Shown here: piece after piece, positions 1 through 7,881 of the stretch
Numbering within the stretch: the first letter of the stretch is position 1
How the letters are laid out: each line of letters starts with the position of its first letter
Assembly (NCBI RefSeq): GCF_020400655.1
Contig: NZ_JAINRC010000007.1
Location: 62,001-126,000, forward strand
DNA length: 64,000 bases
DNA from: Streptomyces spinosus
Lineage (GTDB): Bacteria; Actinomycetota; Actinomycetes; Streptomycetales; Streptomycetaceae
Direction of reading: 5' to 3'
Translations under genes and position numbers: made by a program
Notes under the pieces: generated by a model
The model's input: only the letters and a program-made list of their open reading frames with translations
What the model was told of the DNA's origin: nothing
Databases searched by the model: none

Positions 1-55
1 CGGCCAGCAGCAGCTCGAATGCGTCACGGGGCGTCGGGGTCTGGATCTCGGTCAT
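1..55 (-). CDS. N-terminus of a SnoaL/NTF2-like protein (partial)
   Basis: Only the first 18 codons lie inside the window; the gene continues leftwards past position 1. It starts with ATG at 55 and reads MTEIQTPTPRDAFELLLA. The TPRxxFExLLA pattern is how many SnoaL-like or nuclear-transport-factor-2-like proteins of actinomycetes begin, but 18 residues cannot prove the family. It is divergent from the phosphatase gene that starts at 263, so the 207 bases between them should hold promoters for both. The family call is an inference from the N-terminal pattern; that a gene starts here is more secure. Confidence 0.45.
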   Translation of the reverse strand, partial: MTEIQTPTPRDAFELLLA

Positions 56-262
56 GACCGCAGCTTAGAACCCGGCCCCGGCCGGCGCAGCGCCTGGTCC
101 CCCGGTCGTCGCCGGGTCGGGTGATGCCGACGGCCCGGACACCGGCCCGGGGCGGCCTCGACACCGGGTGCCGGCGGTGCGCGCCGAGGACGGCGGGCGC
201 GGACGCGGGGCGGACCGTAAGTTGAGGGTGGGGGCTGTTGGGGCCGGAAGGGAGCGCCACCG

Positions 263-1516
263 GTGGCATCGCGGGTTGATCACGCGGCGCTGTTCGCCGC
301 CACTCCGAGCCCGTACCTGGTACTGGGCCCGGACCTGATCATCGTCGATGTCAACCAGGCGTACCTGGAGGCCACGGAACGCACCCGCGAGGACCTGCTC
401 GGGCGGCACATCTTCGCCGCGTTCCCCGACAACCCCGACGACCCGGAGGCCGACGGGGTCCGCAACCTGAACGCCTCGCTGCACCGGGTCCTGACCACCA
501 GCAGGCCCGACACGATGGGCCTGCAGAAGTACGACATCCCCGACATGGACCGGCCGGGCGTCTTCGAGGAACGGTGGTGGTCCCCGGTGAACACTCCCGT
601 CCTGGGACCGGACGGGCAGGTGGCCTACATCATCCACCGGGTGGAGGACGTCACCCCCTTCGTCAAGGCCCACCAGGCCGCGCATCCCACCGGCATCCGG
701 GCGGGCCAGTACCTGGAGGAAACCCAGGCGCTGGAGGCCGAGCTGTACTCACGGGCGCGGGAACTGCAGCGGCTGAACGAGGAACTGCGCCAGGCCCACA
801 CACGCGAGCGCGAGGTCGCCCTCGCCCTGCAGGAAGCCATGCTCCATGCCCCCGACCTGGCCCAGCACCCCCACGATGTGACCGTTCGCTACCTGCCGGC
901 CACCGGGTCCCTGAACGTGTGCGGCGACTGGTACGACGTCGTGGACATCCCGCCCGACCGGCTCGCCCTCGCCGTCGGCGACGTCATCGGCCACGGACTC
1001 CAGGCCGCGGCCGTGATGGGCATGCTCCGCAGCGCCCTGTCGGCGGCCACCCGCGCCCTGGAACGCCCCGCCCAGGCGCTGGAGGTGCTCGGCCTGTACG
1101 CCCGGTCCATCGAGGACGCGCTGGGCACCACCGCCGTCCAGGTACTCGCCGACACCCGCAGCCGCCTGATCACCTACAGCAACGCCGGCCACCCACCGCC
1201 GATACTCCTCCGCCGCGGAGGCGACCGGGAACTGCTCGACCAGGCCACCGACCCGCCGCTGGGCGCCCGCCCCCAGCACGTGCCCCGCCCGCAGGCCAGC
1301 CTGCCCTACAAGCCTGGCGACACCCTGGTGCTGTACACCGACGGGCTGATCGAGCGCCGCGGCGAGGACATCGACGCCGGCCTCGGACGCCTGATCGACG
1401 TGCTCGGCGCACACGGTGACCTCGGCACCGAACAACTCGCCGACACGGTCCTGGCACGCCTCGGCGTCTCCAGTGGTGGCCGCGACGACATCGCGCTGAT
1501 CGTCGTACGCCTCTGA
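263..1516 (+). CDS. PAS domain PP2C-type serine/threonine phosphatase (SpoIIE/RsbU family)
   Basis: A 417-residue cytosolic protein. Residues about 8-130 form a PAS sensor domain (SPYLVLGPDLIIVDVNQAYL), a coiled-coil linker follows (about 150-190, rich in Glu, Arg and Leu), and the C-terminal half is a SpoIIE-type PP2C phosphatase. The metal-binding acids are present: CGDWYDV, VGDVIGHG, LYTDGLIE and GRDDIAL. Such enzymes dephosphorylate anti-anti-sigma factors and so release alternative sigma factors in response to the signal seen by the PAS domain. The GTG start at 263 follows a GGAAGGGAG Shine-Dalgarno sequence with good spacing. It stands alone, convergent with the lasso-peptide genes. The ligand and target are unknown. 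Confidence 0.93.
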   Translation: MASRVDHAALFAATPSPYLVLGPDLIIVDVNQAYLEATERTREDLLGRHIFAAFPDNPDDPEADGVRNLNASLHRVLTTSRPDTMGLQKYDIPDMDRPGVFEERWWSPVNTPVLGPDGQVAYIIHRVEDVTPFVKAHQAAHPTGIRAGQYLEETQALEAELYSRARELQRLNEELRQAHTREREVALALQEAMLHAPDLAQHPHDVTVRYLPATGSLNVCGDWYDVVDIPPDRLALAVGDVIGHGLQAAAVMGMLRSALSAATRALERPAQALEVLGLYARSIEDALGTTAVQVLADTRSRLITYSNAGHPPPILLRRGGDRELLDQATDPPLGARPQHVPRPQASLPYKPGDTLVLYTDGLIERRGEDIDAGLGRLIDVLGAHGDLGTEQLADTVLARLGVSSGGRDDIALIVVRL

Positions 1517-1525
1517 CCGGCGCGC

Positions 1526-1541
1526 AGGGCGGGACCGCCCT
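1526..1541. terminator. Short GC hairpin between convergent genes
   Basis: AGGGCGG and CCGCCCT form a 7-base inverted repeat around a 2-base centre, 10 bases after the phosphatase stop codon and before the convergent stop of the lasso C gene at 1600. There is no U-run, as is usual in Streptomyces. A bidirectional terminator is an inference from position and pairing. Confidence 0.4.
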
Positions 1542-1599
1542 TGCCGGTGGACGTCCGGCGACGCGTACCCGGCGCGTGCCGAGCGCGTTCCCGCGGGCC

Positions 1600-3414
1600 T
1601 CAGGAGACCACGCCGACCGGCACGGTCGCGCCGGGCGCGGGAGGAGACTCGGCCGGCAGTCCCTCCAGCCACGCCACCAGAGCCAGCGAGCCGTTCACGC
1701 GGTCCCAGGAGGCGGCGTCGCCGAGGCCCAGCTGGGCCTCCCGCACCGCCCGGCAGAGTGTGCCGATGTCGAACATCTCCGCGACGAGCGGATGCCGTGC
1801 GCGGCGGCAGAGGTCGACGAGGTCGTCGCCGTGCGCGCGCAGACCGTGGACGTACGGCTCGGTGAAGGGGATCTTGTCCGTCCGGTCGCGGATCCGGGGC
1901 GGGAGCAGGTCCGCCATGGCGTCCCGCAGCACCGCCTTCGGACAGCCGGGGCGGAACGTGGCTTCGGCGGGGAGGCGGCGCATCGTGGCGACGACCTCCG
2001 GGTCGAGGAAGGGGTGGGAGAGGAAGAAGCCGTTCCGCGGTGCGCAGCGCCAGGACAGCGGGTCGGGCGCGGCGAGGTGGTTGGCCGCGTCGTAGAGCGA
2101 CCGTTCCGGCGTGGGTCCGAACAGGAAGCGGCTCTCCGTGACGCCGGCCGCGCGGTAGCCGTGCGCCCGCGCGAAGCCGCGTCGCAGCCAGGGCGGGCGC
2201 GTGAAGTGGCCGAGGCCTCCGAGGACCGTGCCGCGGTGGGCGAGCCGGGCGACCCGTTCGGCGGTCAGCGGAAACGCCGGCCGTACGACGTGGGTGCGGA
2301 CGACGTCGCGCACCCCCTGGTCGCTCGACGCCGCCCGGGCCCGCGCCTGGCCCGTCATCTCCCGGAGCCGTCCGGACCGGGCCAGCCGGTGCAGGTGGAA
2401 GGGGTTGGCGTCCACCACCGGATCGGCTCCGCATCCGGTCAGGACGGTGTCACAGCCCAGCTCGGCCGCGGCGGCGTGCAGCCTGCTCCAGAAGGGGGCG
2501 CGGAAGGCGTGGGCATGGGGCTCGTCGGAGGCCGCGGCGTGGTGCGCGAAGTCGTCGAAGTCGGCCACGTCGTCGGCCTCGACGATCACCGGGCGGGCGC
2601 CGGGTGCCAGCGCGCGGACCGCCTCCACCGCCTCCTCCAGGTACGGCCGTTCCCCGGCCAGCTCTCCCTTGCCGAAGCGTCCGGCCAGCAGGATCAGCTC
2701 CCCGGCGCCGCCCTCCTGTCCCGCAGCGAGCAGACGGGCCGTGAGCAGCGCGACGCTGCTGGAGTCGGTGCCGCCGGAGACGTGGCAGGCGACCGTCCGG
2801 CCGAGGCGGCGCCCTACGGCGTGCTCCAGCGCGCGGCGCAGCTGCCGGCCGGGGCTGTCTCCGTCCGTCACCGCCGGCGCCCCGCCGGTGGTGACGGCGG
2901 TGCGGCTCAGCCGGCGGCCTCGCATCCGCCCGGTGACGGAGAGCTCCACCACCTCGCCGCCCAGGATCCGGTGCACCCCGGCGAACGGGCTCAGCTCCGT
3001 GTGCGGTTGCGCCATGTTCCCGGTCAGGTACCGGCAGAAGTAGCGGGGTTCCAGCTCCGCCGCGTCGCCCAGGCCGCGCGCCGAGGTACTCACCGCGCTC
3101 ACCCGGTCACCGGACCGCCGCAGGAACAGGGGGATGCGCGCCTGCCCGTCCCGCATCAGCAGGACGCGGTCCCGGTACACGAGGACCGCGGCGAAGTCGC
3201 CGATGCGCAGGGGCGGTTCATGCCCCGGCCGGGCGAAGGCGCCGAGGAGGGCGCGTGCGCCCGCCAGGCGGTCGCGGAACGAGCCGGTCCAGCCGACGAC
3301 CACCGCCGTGCCGGCCGGCGCGGACACCGTCGTCACGAGTCCCCTTCGGACCATGGCCTCGGCTGTCGTGAGCCGGGGCGCGTCCCCGGCGAACTCGACT
3401 CGGAGCGCTTCCAC
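1600..3414 (-). CDS. Lasso peptide macrolactam synthetase (C protein, asparagine synthetase fold)
   Basis: A 604-residue protein with asparagine-synthetase B architecture. The N-terminal glutaminase-like domain (about 1-190) lacks the catalytic Cys at position 2, as in other lasso C enzymes, so it does not use glutamine. The synthetase domain carries the ATP-pyrophosphatase loop SGGTDSSS at about 213-220 and TGCGADPVV near 325. Lasso C proteins activate an Asp or Glu side chain of the core peptide with ATP and join it to the freed N-terminal amine, closing the ring round the tail. The GTG start lies 10 bases after the stop of the B gene, so translation is probably coupled. It is the last gene of the lasso locus; length is in the usual 500-600 range or slightly above. 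A different asparagine synthetase-like RiPP enzyme is possible, but the adjacent B protein makes lasso chemistry the best reading. Confidence 0.88.
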   Translation of the reverse strand: MEALRVEFAGDAPRLTTAEAMVRRGLVTTVSAPAGTAVVVGWTGSFRDRLAGARALLGAFARPGHEPPLRIGDFAAVLVYRDRVLLMRDGQARIPLFLRRSGDRVSAVSTSARGLGDAAELEPRYFCRYLTGNMAQPHTELSPFAGVHRILGGEVVELSVTGRMRGRRLSRTAVTTGGAPAVTDGDSPGRQLRRALEHAVGRRLGRTVACHVSGGTDSSSVALLTARLLAAGQEGGAGELILLAGRFGKGELAGERPYLEEAVEAVRALAPGARPVIVEADDVADFDDFAHHAAASDEPHAHAFRAPFWSRLHAAAAELGCDTVLTGCGADPVVDANPFHLHRLARSGRLREMTGQARARAASSDQGVRDVVRTHVVRPAFPLTAERVARLAHRGTVLGGLGHFTRPPWLRRGFARAHGYRAAGVTESRFLFGPTPERSLYDAANHLAAPDPLSWRCAPRNGFFLSHPFLDPEVVATMRRLPAEATFRPGCPKAVLRDAMADLLPPRIRDRTDKIPFTEPYVHGLRAHGDDLVDLCRRARHPLVAEMFDIGTLCRAVREAQLGLGDAASWDRVNGSLALVAWLEGLPAESPPAPGATVPVGVVS

Positions 3415-3424
3415 GCCGACGCCC

Positions 3425-4039
3425 TCAGCACCCGATCGTGAGGACCGGCGCGAAGGCGTGCCCTCGCGGATCGGCGTCCGGGATGCTCAGGCCGGCCGCG
3501 GACGTCCAGGCGTGCAGGGCGAACGGGTGCTTGCGCACGCCCACGTGCAGTGCGGCTTCGAAGCCGCGCCGCCGCAGCAGGACGAACGCCGTGACGGCCT
3601 CCGTCTTGCAGTCGCCGTTGACGAACCAGCTACCGCGGCTGACCGTCTGCACCGCTCGTTTCAGCCGCGCGACGTCCGCCGGGGACGGGGTGTCCGTTCG
3701 GGCGTACTGCGGGGCGACGAGGGGCAGGAGCCGGAGGACGCGGCCGAACCCGAGCGTCCGGATCAGCAGGTGTCCGCCGCGCAGCCAGCGTCCGACGTCG
3801 GCGTCCGCATCCGCCGGCCGGCCGGGCGGCGCGCATCCGGCCCGGACGAGGCCCTTGAGCAGCCGGGCGCGCTCCCCGGAGCCTTCGTCGGCGAACCGCT
3901 CGACGTCCGCCGTCGCCATTCCGAGGAACCGCGTCCGCTTCCAGTCGGCTATCAGCGCTCCCCCGGGCAGCCCGGTGACACGGCAGTACGGTGAGAGGGT
4001 CCGTGTCATGGCCGCCAGGGGGTCGGGGTCCTGTGTCAC
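3425..4039 (-). CDS. Lasso peptide B protein: RRE domain fused to transglutaminase-like leader protease
   Basis: A 204-residue protein. Residues about 13-75 (LSPYCRVTGLPGG through RARLLKGLVRAG) look like a PqqD-type RiPP recognition element that binds the leader peptide. The C-terminal half is a McjB-type transglutaminase-like cysteine protease with NGDCKTEA (Cys144), LHAW (His176) and an Asp at 188. The Cys-His spacing of 32 and His-Asp spacing of 12 match the McjB triad as I recall it. It removes the leader so that the synthetase can cyclise the core. Most actinobacterial systems split these functions into B1 and B2; here they are fused, as in proteobacteria. I chose the GTG at 4039, which follows GGGAGGT at a 6-base distance, over the GTG at 4066. 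It begins 31 bases after the precursor stop. Confidence 0.88.
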   Translation of the reverse strand: MTQDPDPLAAMTRTLSPYCRVTGLPGGALIADWKRTRFLGMATADVERFADEGSGERARLLKGLVRAGCAPPGRPADADADVGRWLRGGHLLIRTLGFGRVLRLLPLVAPQYARTDTPSPADVARLKRAVQTVSRGSWFVNGDCKTEAVTAFVLLRRRGFEAALHVGVRKHPFALHAWTSAAGLSIPDADPRGHAFAPVLTIGC

Positions 4040-4070
4040 CGCACGACCTCCCTCACCCCGGTGCACGGCG

Positions 4071-4187
4071 TCAGGACTGGTACCCGTGACCGTCGTAGTC
4101 GCCGCCGCTGAAACCCCGGATCAGACGGCCGCCGCCGAGAAGGACGAGGCCACGCGGCATACGGCGCCGCAGGAATCGGATCAACAT
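4071..4187 (-). CDS. Candidate lasso peptide precursor (38 residues)
   Basis: This 38-codon gene lies directly upstream of B and C on the same strand. It has ATG at 4187, a perfect GGAGGT at 4193-4198 with 5-base spacing, and a promoter-like element 38 bases further up. The product has a short, basic, Leu-rich N-terminal part (MLIRFLRRRMPRG), a Gly-rich middle, and ends in GFSGGDYDGHGYQS. Read as the core, this gives Gly1 and Asp8, which would make an eight-residue macrolactam ring, followed by a six-residue tail GHGYQS. That fits lasso ring rules (acid at 7, 8 or 9). It differs from the usual pattern: the leader is only about 24 residues and its penultimate residue is Ile, not Thr. Other cleavage sites are possible, for example one giving a ring through Asp6. 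No other short gene in the locus has comparable translation signals. Confidence 0.7.
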   Translation of the reverse strand: MLIRFLRRRMPRGLVLLGGGRLIRGFSGGDYDGHGYQS

Positions 4188-4192
4188 CGCCT

Positions 4193-4198
4193 ACCTCC
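4193..4198 (-). promoter_or_regulatory. Shine-Dalgarno of the lasso precursor gene
   Basis: On the minus strand the six bases read GGAGGT, the full core complement to the 16S rRNA 3' end, 5 bases before ATG. It is the main evidence that this very short gene is translated. Confidence 0.75.
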
Positions 4199-4224
4199 AC
4201 AACCGGGTGGCGTCGATCAACTCC

Positions 4225-4252
4225 AGGCTACTCCCGCCCCGATGACTCGCAA
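4225..4252 (-). promoter_or_regulatory. Probable vegetative promoter of the lasso operon
   Basis: On the minus strand, TTGCGA (4252-4247) and TAGCCT (4230-4225) are separated by 16 bases, close to the HrdB consensus (TTGAC and TAnnnT). Transcription would begin near 4218, giving a leader of about 30 bases before the precursor ATG at 4187, with the Shine-Dalgarno inside it. Inferred from sequence only. Confidence 0.5.
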
Positions 4253-4534
4253 CCTCGAACGGGAAGGGCGAGCCGATCGCCGACCGGGTGCTCCGGCCGG
4301 ATCCGCACGAAGTCGGCGTCGCGCACGCTCAACTCGCCGGGCAAGGCCTGCCGTTGCTGATCCCCTCGACCGCTTCCATTCCGTTGGGGCCGCCCGCGCC
4401 GCGGTGCGCCCTCCAGTGGGAAGGAAGGGAGTGGACGGGCTTGACCGCAGCGCCACTTGACGTTCCCTCTGTCACGACGCGACCGTCAGGAGGGTGCCAC
4501 ACCGGCGGGGTTCGGGTGGTGACGCCCGTGGTCG
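4253..4534. other. Gene-poor spacer between the secDF stop and the lasso promoter
   Basis: No convincing gene. On the minus strand a 30-odd codon stretch near 4225-4350 (containing VRDADFVRIRPEHPVGDRL) has coding-like composition but no start or Shine-Dalgarno; it may be a relic of an unidentified protein. I see no strong hairpin here. Confidence 0.35.
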
Positions 4535-6838
4535 TCATCGCCGTACCGAGGGCGGAAACCCACTGGCCGGAAGCGGACCGCGGCGGGGCCGGTCGCGGTG
4601 CCGGTGGAGTTCCAGGGCCAACGGTGCGGCGGTGAAGACCGAGGAGTAGGTGCCGACCGCGAGGCCGATGAGCAGGGCCAGGGCGAAGTCGGTGAGCGAG
4701 GACCCGCCGAGCACGGCGAGGGCGGTGAGGATGAAGGCGGCGCCCATGCCGGTGTTCACGGTGCGGGGCAGGGTCTGGAGGATCGCCTGGTTCGTGAGGT
4801 CGGGCAGCGGTGTCGCGGTGGCTTCGCGCGACGGTCCGGCTGAGCGGACCAGTTCCCTGACGCGGTCGAAGAGGACCACGGAGTCGTTCACCGAGTAGCC
4901 GATGACGGTGAGCAGGGCTGCCAGGAACACCCCGTCCACGGGGTTGCCCAGCCAGGCGAAGACGCCGACGAGGATCACCACGTCGTGGGCGAGGGCCGCG
5001 ACCGCGGCGGCACCGAACAGCAGACGGAAGCGCGCCGCCAGGTAGACGAGCTGCGCACCGAGGGCCACGGCGAGCGCGATCAGGGCGCTCTGGCGCAGCT
5101 CCTTGCCGAGGCTGGGGCCGATCAGTTCGTCGCGGACCTTGTCCGCCCCGCCCGCGAGATCGCGTACGGTGCGGGTGACCTCGGCTTCCTCGGCGTCCGT
5201 CAGCCGCTCGGTGCGCACGGTCAGGCCGCTGTCGCCGGAGGACTGCACGACGGCCCGGGGGAATCCGGCCTCCGCGAGCGCGGTGCGGGCCCGGTCGGCA
5301 TCGACGGGGGCGCTGGTGGCGTACTCGACGAGACGGCCGCCGGTGAACTCCACACCCGGTTCCAGGCCCCGCACCGCGATGCCCGACGCGGCCAGGACGA
5401 GCACGGCGGCGGAGGTGGCCAGCCAGCGGCGCGGGTGGCGCATGAGGTGGGGGGCGCGCCGGGTGAGCCGGGCACGGACGGCGCCCGTGGTCGCGATGCC
5501 GGTCAGCCGCGGCCGGCGGCGCAGGCCGGGGCGGCCGGCGGCGTACTCGGCGAGCACCCTGGTGATCACCAGGGCGCTGAACATGGAGGCGAGCACGCCG
5601 ATGCCGAGGGTCACACCGAAGCCCCGCACGGGTCCGGACGCGAGGAAGAACAGCAGGGCGGCGGCGATCAGGGTGGTGATGTTGGAGTCGGCGATCGCGC
5701 TGAACGCGTTGCGGAACCCGGCCGCCAGCGCCGAGCGGGCACTGGGGCGGCGGCGGGCGGCGTACTCCTCGCGGGCCCGTTCGAAGACCAGGACGTTGGC
5801 GTCCACGGCCATGCCGATCGCCAGGACGAAACCGGCCAGGCCCGGCAGGGTCAGGGTGGCGCCGAGCACGGCCAGAGCGGCGTAGGAGACCAGGCCGTAG
5901 CAGACCAGGGCCACGGCGGCCAGCACCCCCATCAGCCGGTAGACGGCGATGATGAACAGCGAGGTCAGTGCCGTGCCGATGGCCGCCGCCCAGGCACTTG
6001 CCGTGATGGCCTGCGCGCCCAGGGTGGGGCCGACGGTGCGCTGTTCGACGGTCTCGACCGGCACGGGCAGAGCTCCGCCGTTGATGAGCAGGGACAGTTC
6101 ACGGGCTTCGTCGGGGCCGAAGGAGCCCGTGATCTGCGTGGCGCCGTCGCGGATGCCGGTCCCGCAGGCGACGGACGGGTCGACCTGCGGTGAGGAGATG
6201 ACCTTGCCGTCGAGGACGATGGCGACCCGCCGCTCCGGGGCGCCCGGCGGGTGGCAGGCGGCCTCGCCGGTCAGCCGGGCCCAGCCGTCACGGCCGGCGC
6301 CGGCGAAGCCGACGGTGACGTGCCAGCCGGCGCCGCCCTGCTGGTCGAAGCGGGCGGCGGCCTCCTCGACGTGCGCACCGGTCAGGGCGGCGGCACCGAG
6401 GCGCAGGGGCGTACCGGACTCGTCGGGCCGGACGGATTCCCGGGACCGCTTCGGCAGGGGACGGGAGTCGTCGTCCGCGCCGGCGGCGGTGCCGAGCACG
6501 GGGTGGAAGGTGAGCTGTGCGGTGCGGCCGAGGACGTCGGCGGCCTTCTTCGGGTCCTGCACACCGGGCAGTTCGACGACGATGCGGTCGTCGCCGGAGC
6601 GGACGAGGGTGGGTTCGGCGACGCCGAGCGCGTCGATGCGACCGCGCAGCACCTCCAGGGTGCGGTCGGTGGCCGCGCGGTCGGCGTCGGTGGTGGCGGT
6701 GGACCGGGTCTGGAGCACGATCTGGGTGCCGCCGCGCAGGTCGAGTCCGAGGCGGACCGGCACGGTGACGGTGATGTACAGCGATACGGCGATCACGGCG
6801 AGGGCGAGCAACGCCCTCACCCGTAGGGAACGGGTCAA
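4535..6838 (-). CDS. secDF: SecD/SecF fusion, preprotein translocase accessory subunit
   Basis: A 767-residue membrane protein joining SecD and SecF in one chain. The N-terminal transmembrane helix is followed by the SecD signature GLDLRGGTQIVLQ, the large periplasmic-type domain, six helices, then the SecF half with its own helix, a shorter extracytoplasmic domain (VEFTGGRLVEY) and helices containing GYSVNDSVVLFDRVRE. SecDF uses the proton gradient to help pull exported proteins across the membrane after SecA-SecYEG translocation. The TTG start at 6838 is supported by GGAGG 6 bases upstream. Streptomycetes normally have separate secD and secF genes as well, so this is likely an extra copy. 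It lies downstream of a gene for a secreted repeat protein, which suggests, but does not prove, a dedicated role in its export. Confidence 0.93.
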   Translation of the reverse strand: MTRSLRVRALLALAVIAVSLYITVTVPVRLGLDLRGGTQIVLQTRSTATTDADRAATDRTLEVLRGRIDALGVAEPTLVRSGDDRIVVELPGVQDPKKAADVLGRTAQLTFHPVLGTAAGADDDSRPLPKRSRESVRPDESGTPLRLGAAALTGAHVEEAAARFDQQGGAGWHVTVGFAGAGRDGWARLTGEAACHPPGAPERRVAIVLDGKVISSPQVDPSVACGTGIRDGATQITGSFGPDEARELSLLINGGALPVPVETVEQRTVGPTLGAQAITASAWAAAIGTALTSLFIIAVYRLMGVLAAVALVCYGLVSYAALAVLGATLTLPGLAGFVLAIGMAVDANVLVFERAREEYAARRRPSARSALAAGFRNAFSAIADSNITTLIAAALLFFLASGPVRGFGVTLGIGVLASMFSALVITRVLAEYAAGRPGLRRRPRLTGIATTGAVRARLTRRAPHLMRHPRRWLATSAAVLVLAASGIAVRGLEPGVEFTGGRLVEYATSAPVDADRARTALAEAGFPRAVVQSSGDSGLTVRTERLTDAEEAEVTRTVRDLAGGADKVRDELIGPSLGKELRQSALIALAVALGAQLVYLAARFRLLFGAAAVAALAHDVVILVGVFAWLGNPVDGVFLAALLTVIGYSVNDSVVLFDRVRELVRSAGPSREATATPLPDLTNQAILQTLPRTVNTGMGAAFILTALAVLGGSSLTDFALALLIGLAVGTYSSVFTAAPLALELHRHRDRPRRGPLPASGFPPSVRR

Positions 6839-6946
6839 CGGGAGCCTCCGGCAGGCACACCACGGCCACGGCGCGGGCCGGGCCGGAGGGGGGCCGCGGT
6901 CCGGGGGCGGGGTGAGCGGTGAGGGGAAGGAGAGGGAAGAGGGGTG

Positions 6947-7807
6947 TCAGGTGCCGGGGGCGGCCGGTGGTGCCCGGCCACGGTCACGGGGTGCGTGAGA
7001 GTCCGAGGAGGGGACGTGCCAGGTGGATGCCGTGTGCCGCGCCGGGCGGGGCGGGGTGACGTCCGTGCCCTCGGCACGAACGCCGAGTTGGCAACGCGGA
7101 GCGGGCTTCTCGCTGTGCTGCTCCTGACGCGGTGCCGCCCGGACGACGCAGACCGTGTCACACCCGTCGTCGGCACGCGGCCCGGGCTCCAGGTGGTGAT
7201 CCGCTGCCGGCGCCACTACGGCCGGGGCGCCGCCCGGGGGCGCGGGGCCGTACGCGGTCGCGGGGTCGTCCGTGCTTGCGGGGTCGTGCTTGGTTACGGG
7301 GTCGTACTTGGTTACGGGCTCGCCCGTGGCTGCGGAGCCGTAGGCGATGGCAGGGCGGCGCGTGTCCACGGGGCCGCCCGTGGTTGCGGAGTCGTACGTG
7401 CTCGCGGGGTCGTACTTGGTTACGGGCTCGCCCGTGGCTGCGGAGCCGTACGCGGTCGCGGGGCCACGCGTCACAGCCGGGCCACCCACGATCACGGGAC
7501 CACCCGTCGTCCCGGGACCACCCCCGGCCGAGGCGCCACCCGTCATGGCAGAGCCACTCGTCGCCGCAGGACCACCCCCGCTCGCGGGGCCACCCGTCAT
7601 CGCAGGGCCACCCCTGATCGCAAGGCCACCCGGCACCGCAGGGCCACCCCCGATCGCAAGGCCACCCGGCACCGCGGCGCCACCCGCACCCGCGGGGCCG
7701 GCCAGGCCCACCGTGGTCAGCAGTGTCAGGACGACGGCGGCCAGTACCGCTCCGGCGGAGAGCCGGGCCTTGCCTCGGCGGGGGGCGGTGCGCGCGGGGT
7801 GGTGCAT
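6947..7807 (-). CDS. Secreted Gly/Pro/Ala-rich repeat protein
   Basis: A 286-residue protein of unknown function. A basic N-terminus and hydrophobic stretch (LSAGAVLAAVVLTLLTTVGLA) followed by AGA form a Sec signal peptide. The mature part has many GGPAx or GGLAI units (about residues 40-110), then longer units such as YGSAATGEPVTKYDP, which occurs twice, and a C-terminal region with three Cys (GCDTVCVV and APRCQLG). ATG at 7807 follows AGGGGAGGG. The opposite strand is also open over this region, as expected from such biased repeats, but lacks a Shine-Dalgarno and signal peptide. It sits between the response regulator gene and secDF on the same strand. A cell-wall or surface structural role is a guess from composition. 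The repetitive DNA suggests that unit number varies between strains. Confidence 0.65.
   Translation of the reverse strand: MHHPARTAPRRGKARLSAGAVLAAVVLTLLTTVGLAGPAGAGGAAVPGGLAIGGGPAVPGGLAIRGGPAMTGGPASGGGPAATSGSAMTGGASAGGGPGTTGGPVIVGGPAVTRGPATAYGSAATGEPVTKYDPASTYDSATTGGPVDTRRPAIAYGSAATGEPVTKYDPVTKHDPASTDDPATAYGPAPPGGAPAVVAPAADHHLEPGPRADDGCDTVCVVRAAPRQEQHSEKPAPRCQLGVRAEGTDVTPPRPARHTASTWHVPSSDSHAPRDRGRAPPAAPGT
7297..7450. repeat. 46-base exact direct repeat within the secreted repeat gene
   Basis: Positions 7297-7342 and 7405-7450 are identical over 46 bases, 108 bases apart, which is 36 codons, so the reading frame is kept. Each copy encodes YGSAATGEPVTKYDP. A second exact repeat of roughly 24 bases (gatcgcaaggccacccggca and flank) occurs twice between about 7616 and 7675. 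Unequal crossing-over could lengthen or shorten the protein in frame. Confidence 0.85.
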
Positions 7808-7881
7808 GCCCTCCCCTCTCGTCGTGGTGTGCGGGCGGCGGGTCCGGGGGCAGGCGGCCGCCGGTCGGGTCGGACGGGACG

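Noticed and set aside
749-2434. Minus-strand frame spanning phosphatase and lasso C genes
   Set aside because: Crosses two genes in wrong frames, low-complexity product.
4360-4380. Other short minus-strand frames as lasso precursors (for example MEAVEGISNGRPCPAS)
   Set aside because: No Shine-Dalgarno, no Gly-to-Asp/Glu spacing at 7-9, and upstream of the predicted promoter.
4288-4635. Plus-strand frame between lasso and secDF genes
   Set aside because: No start signals and it runs into the complement of secDF.
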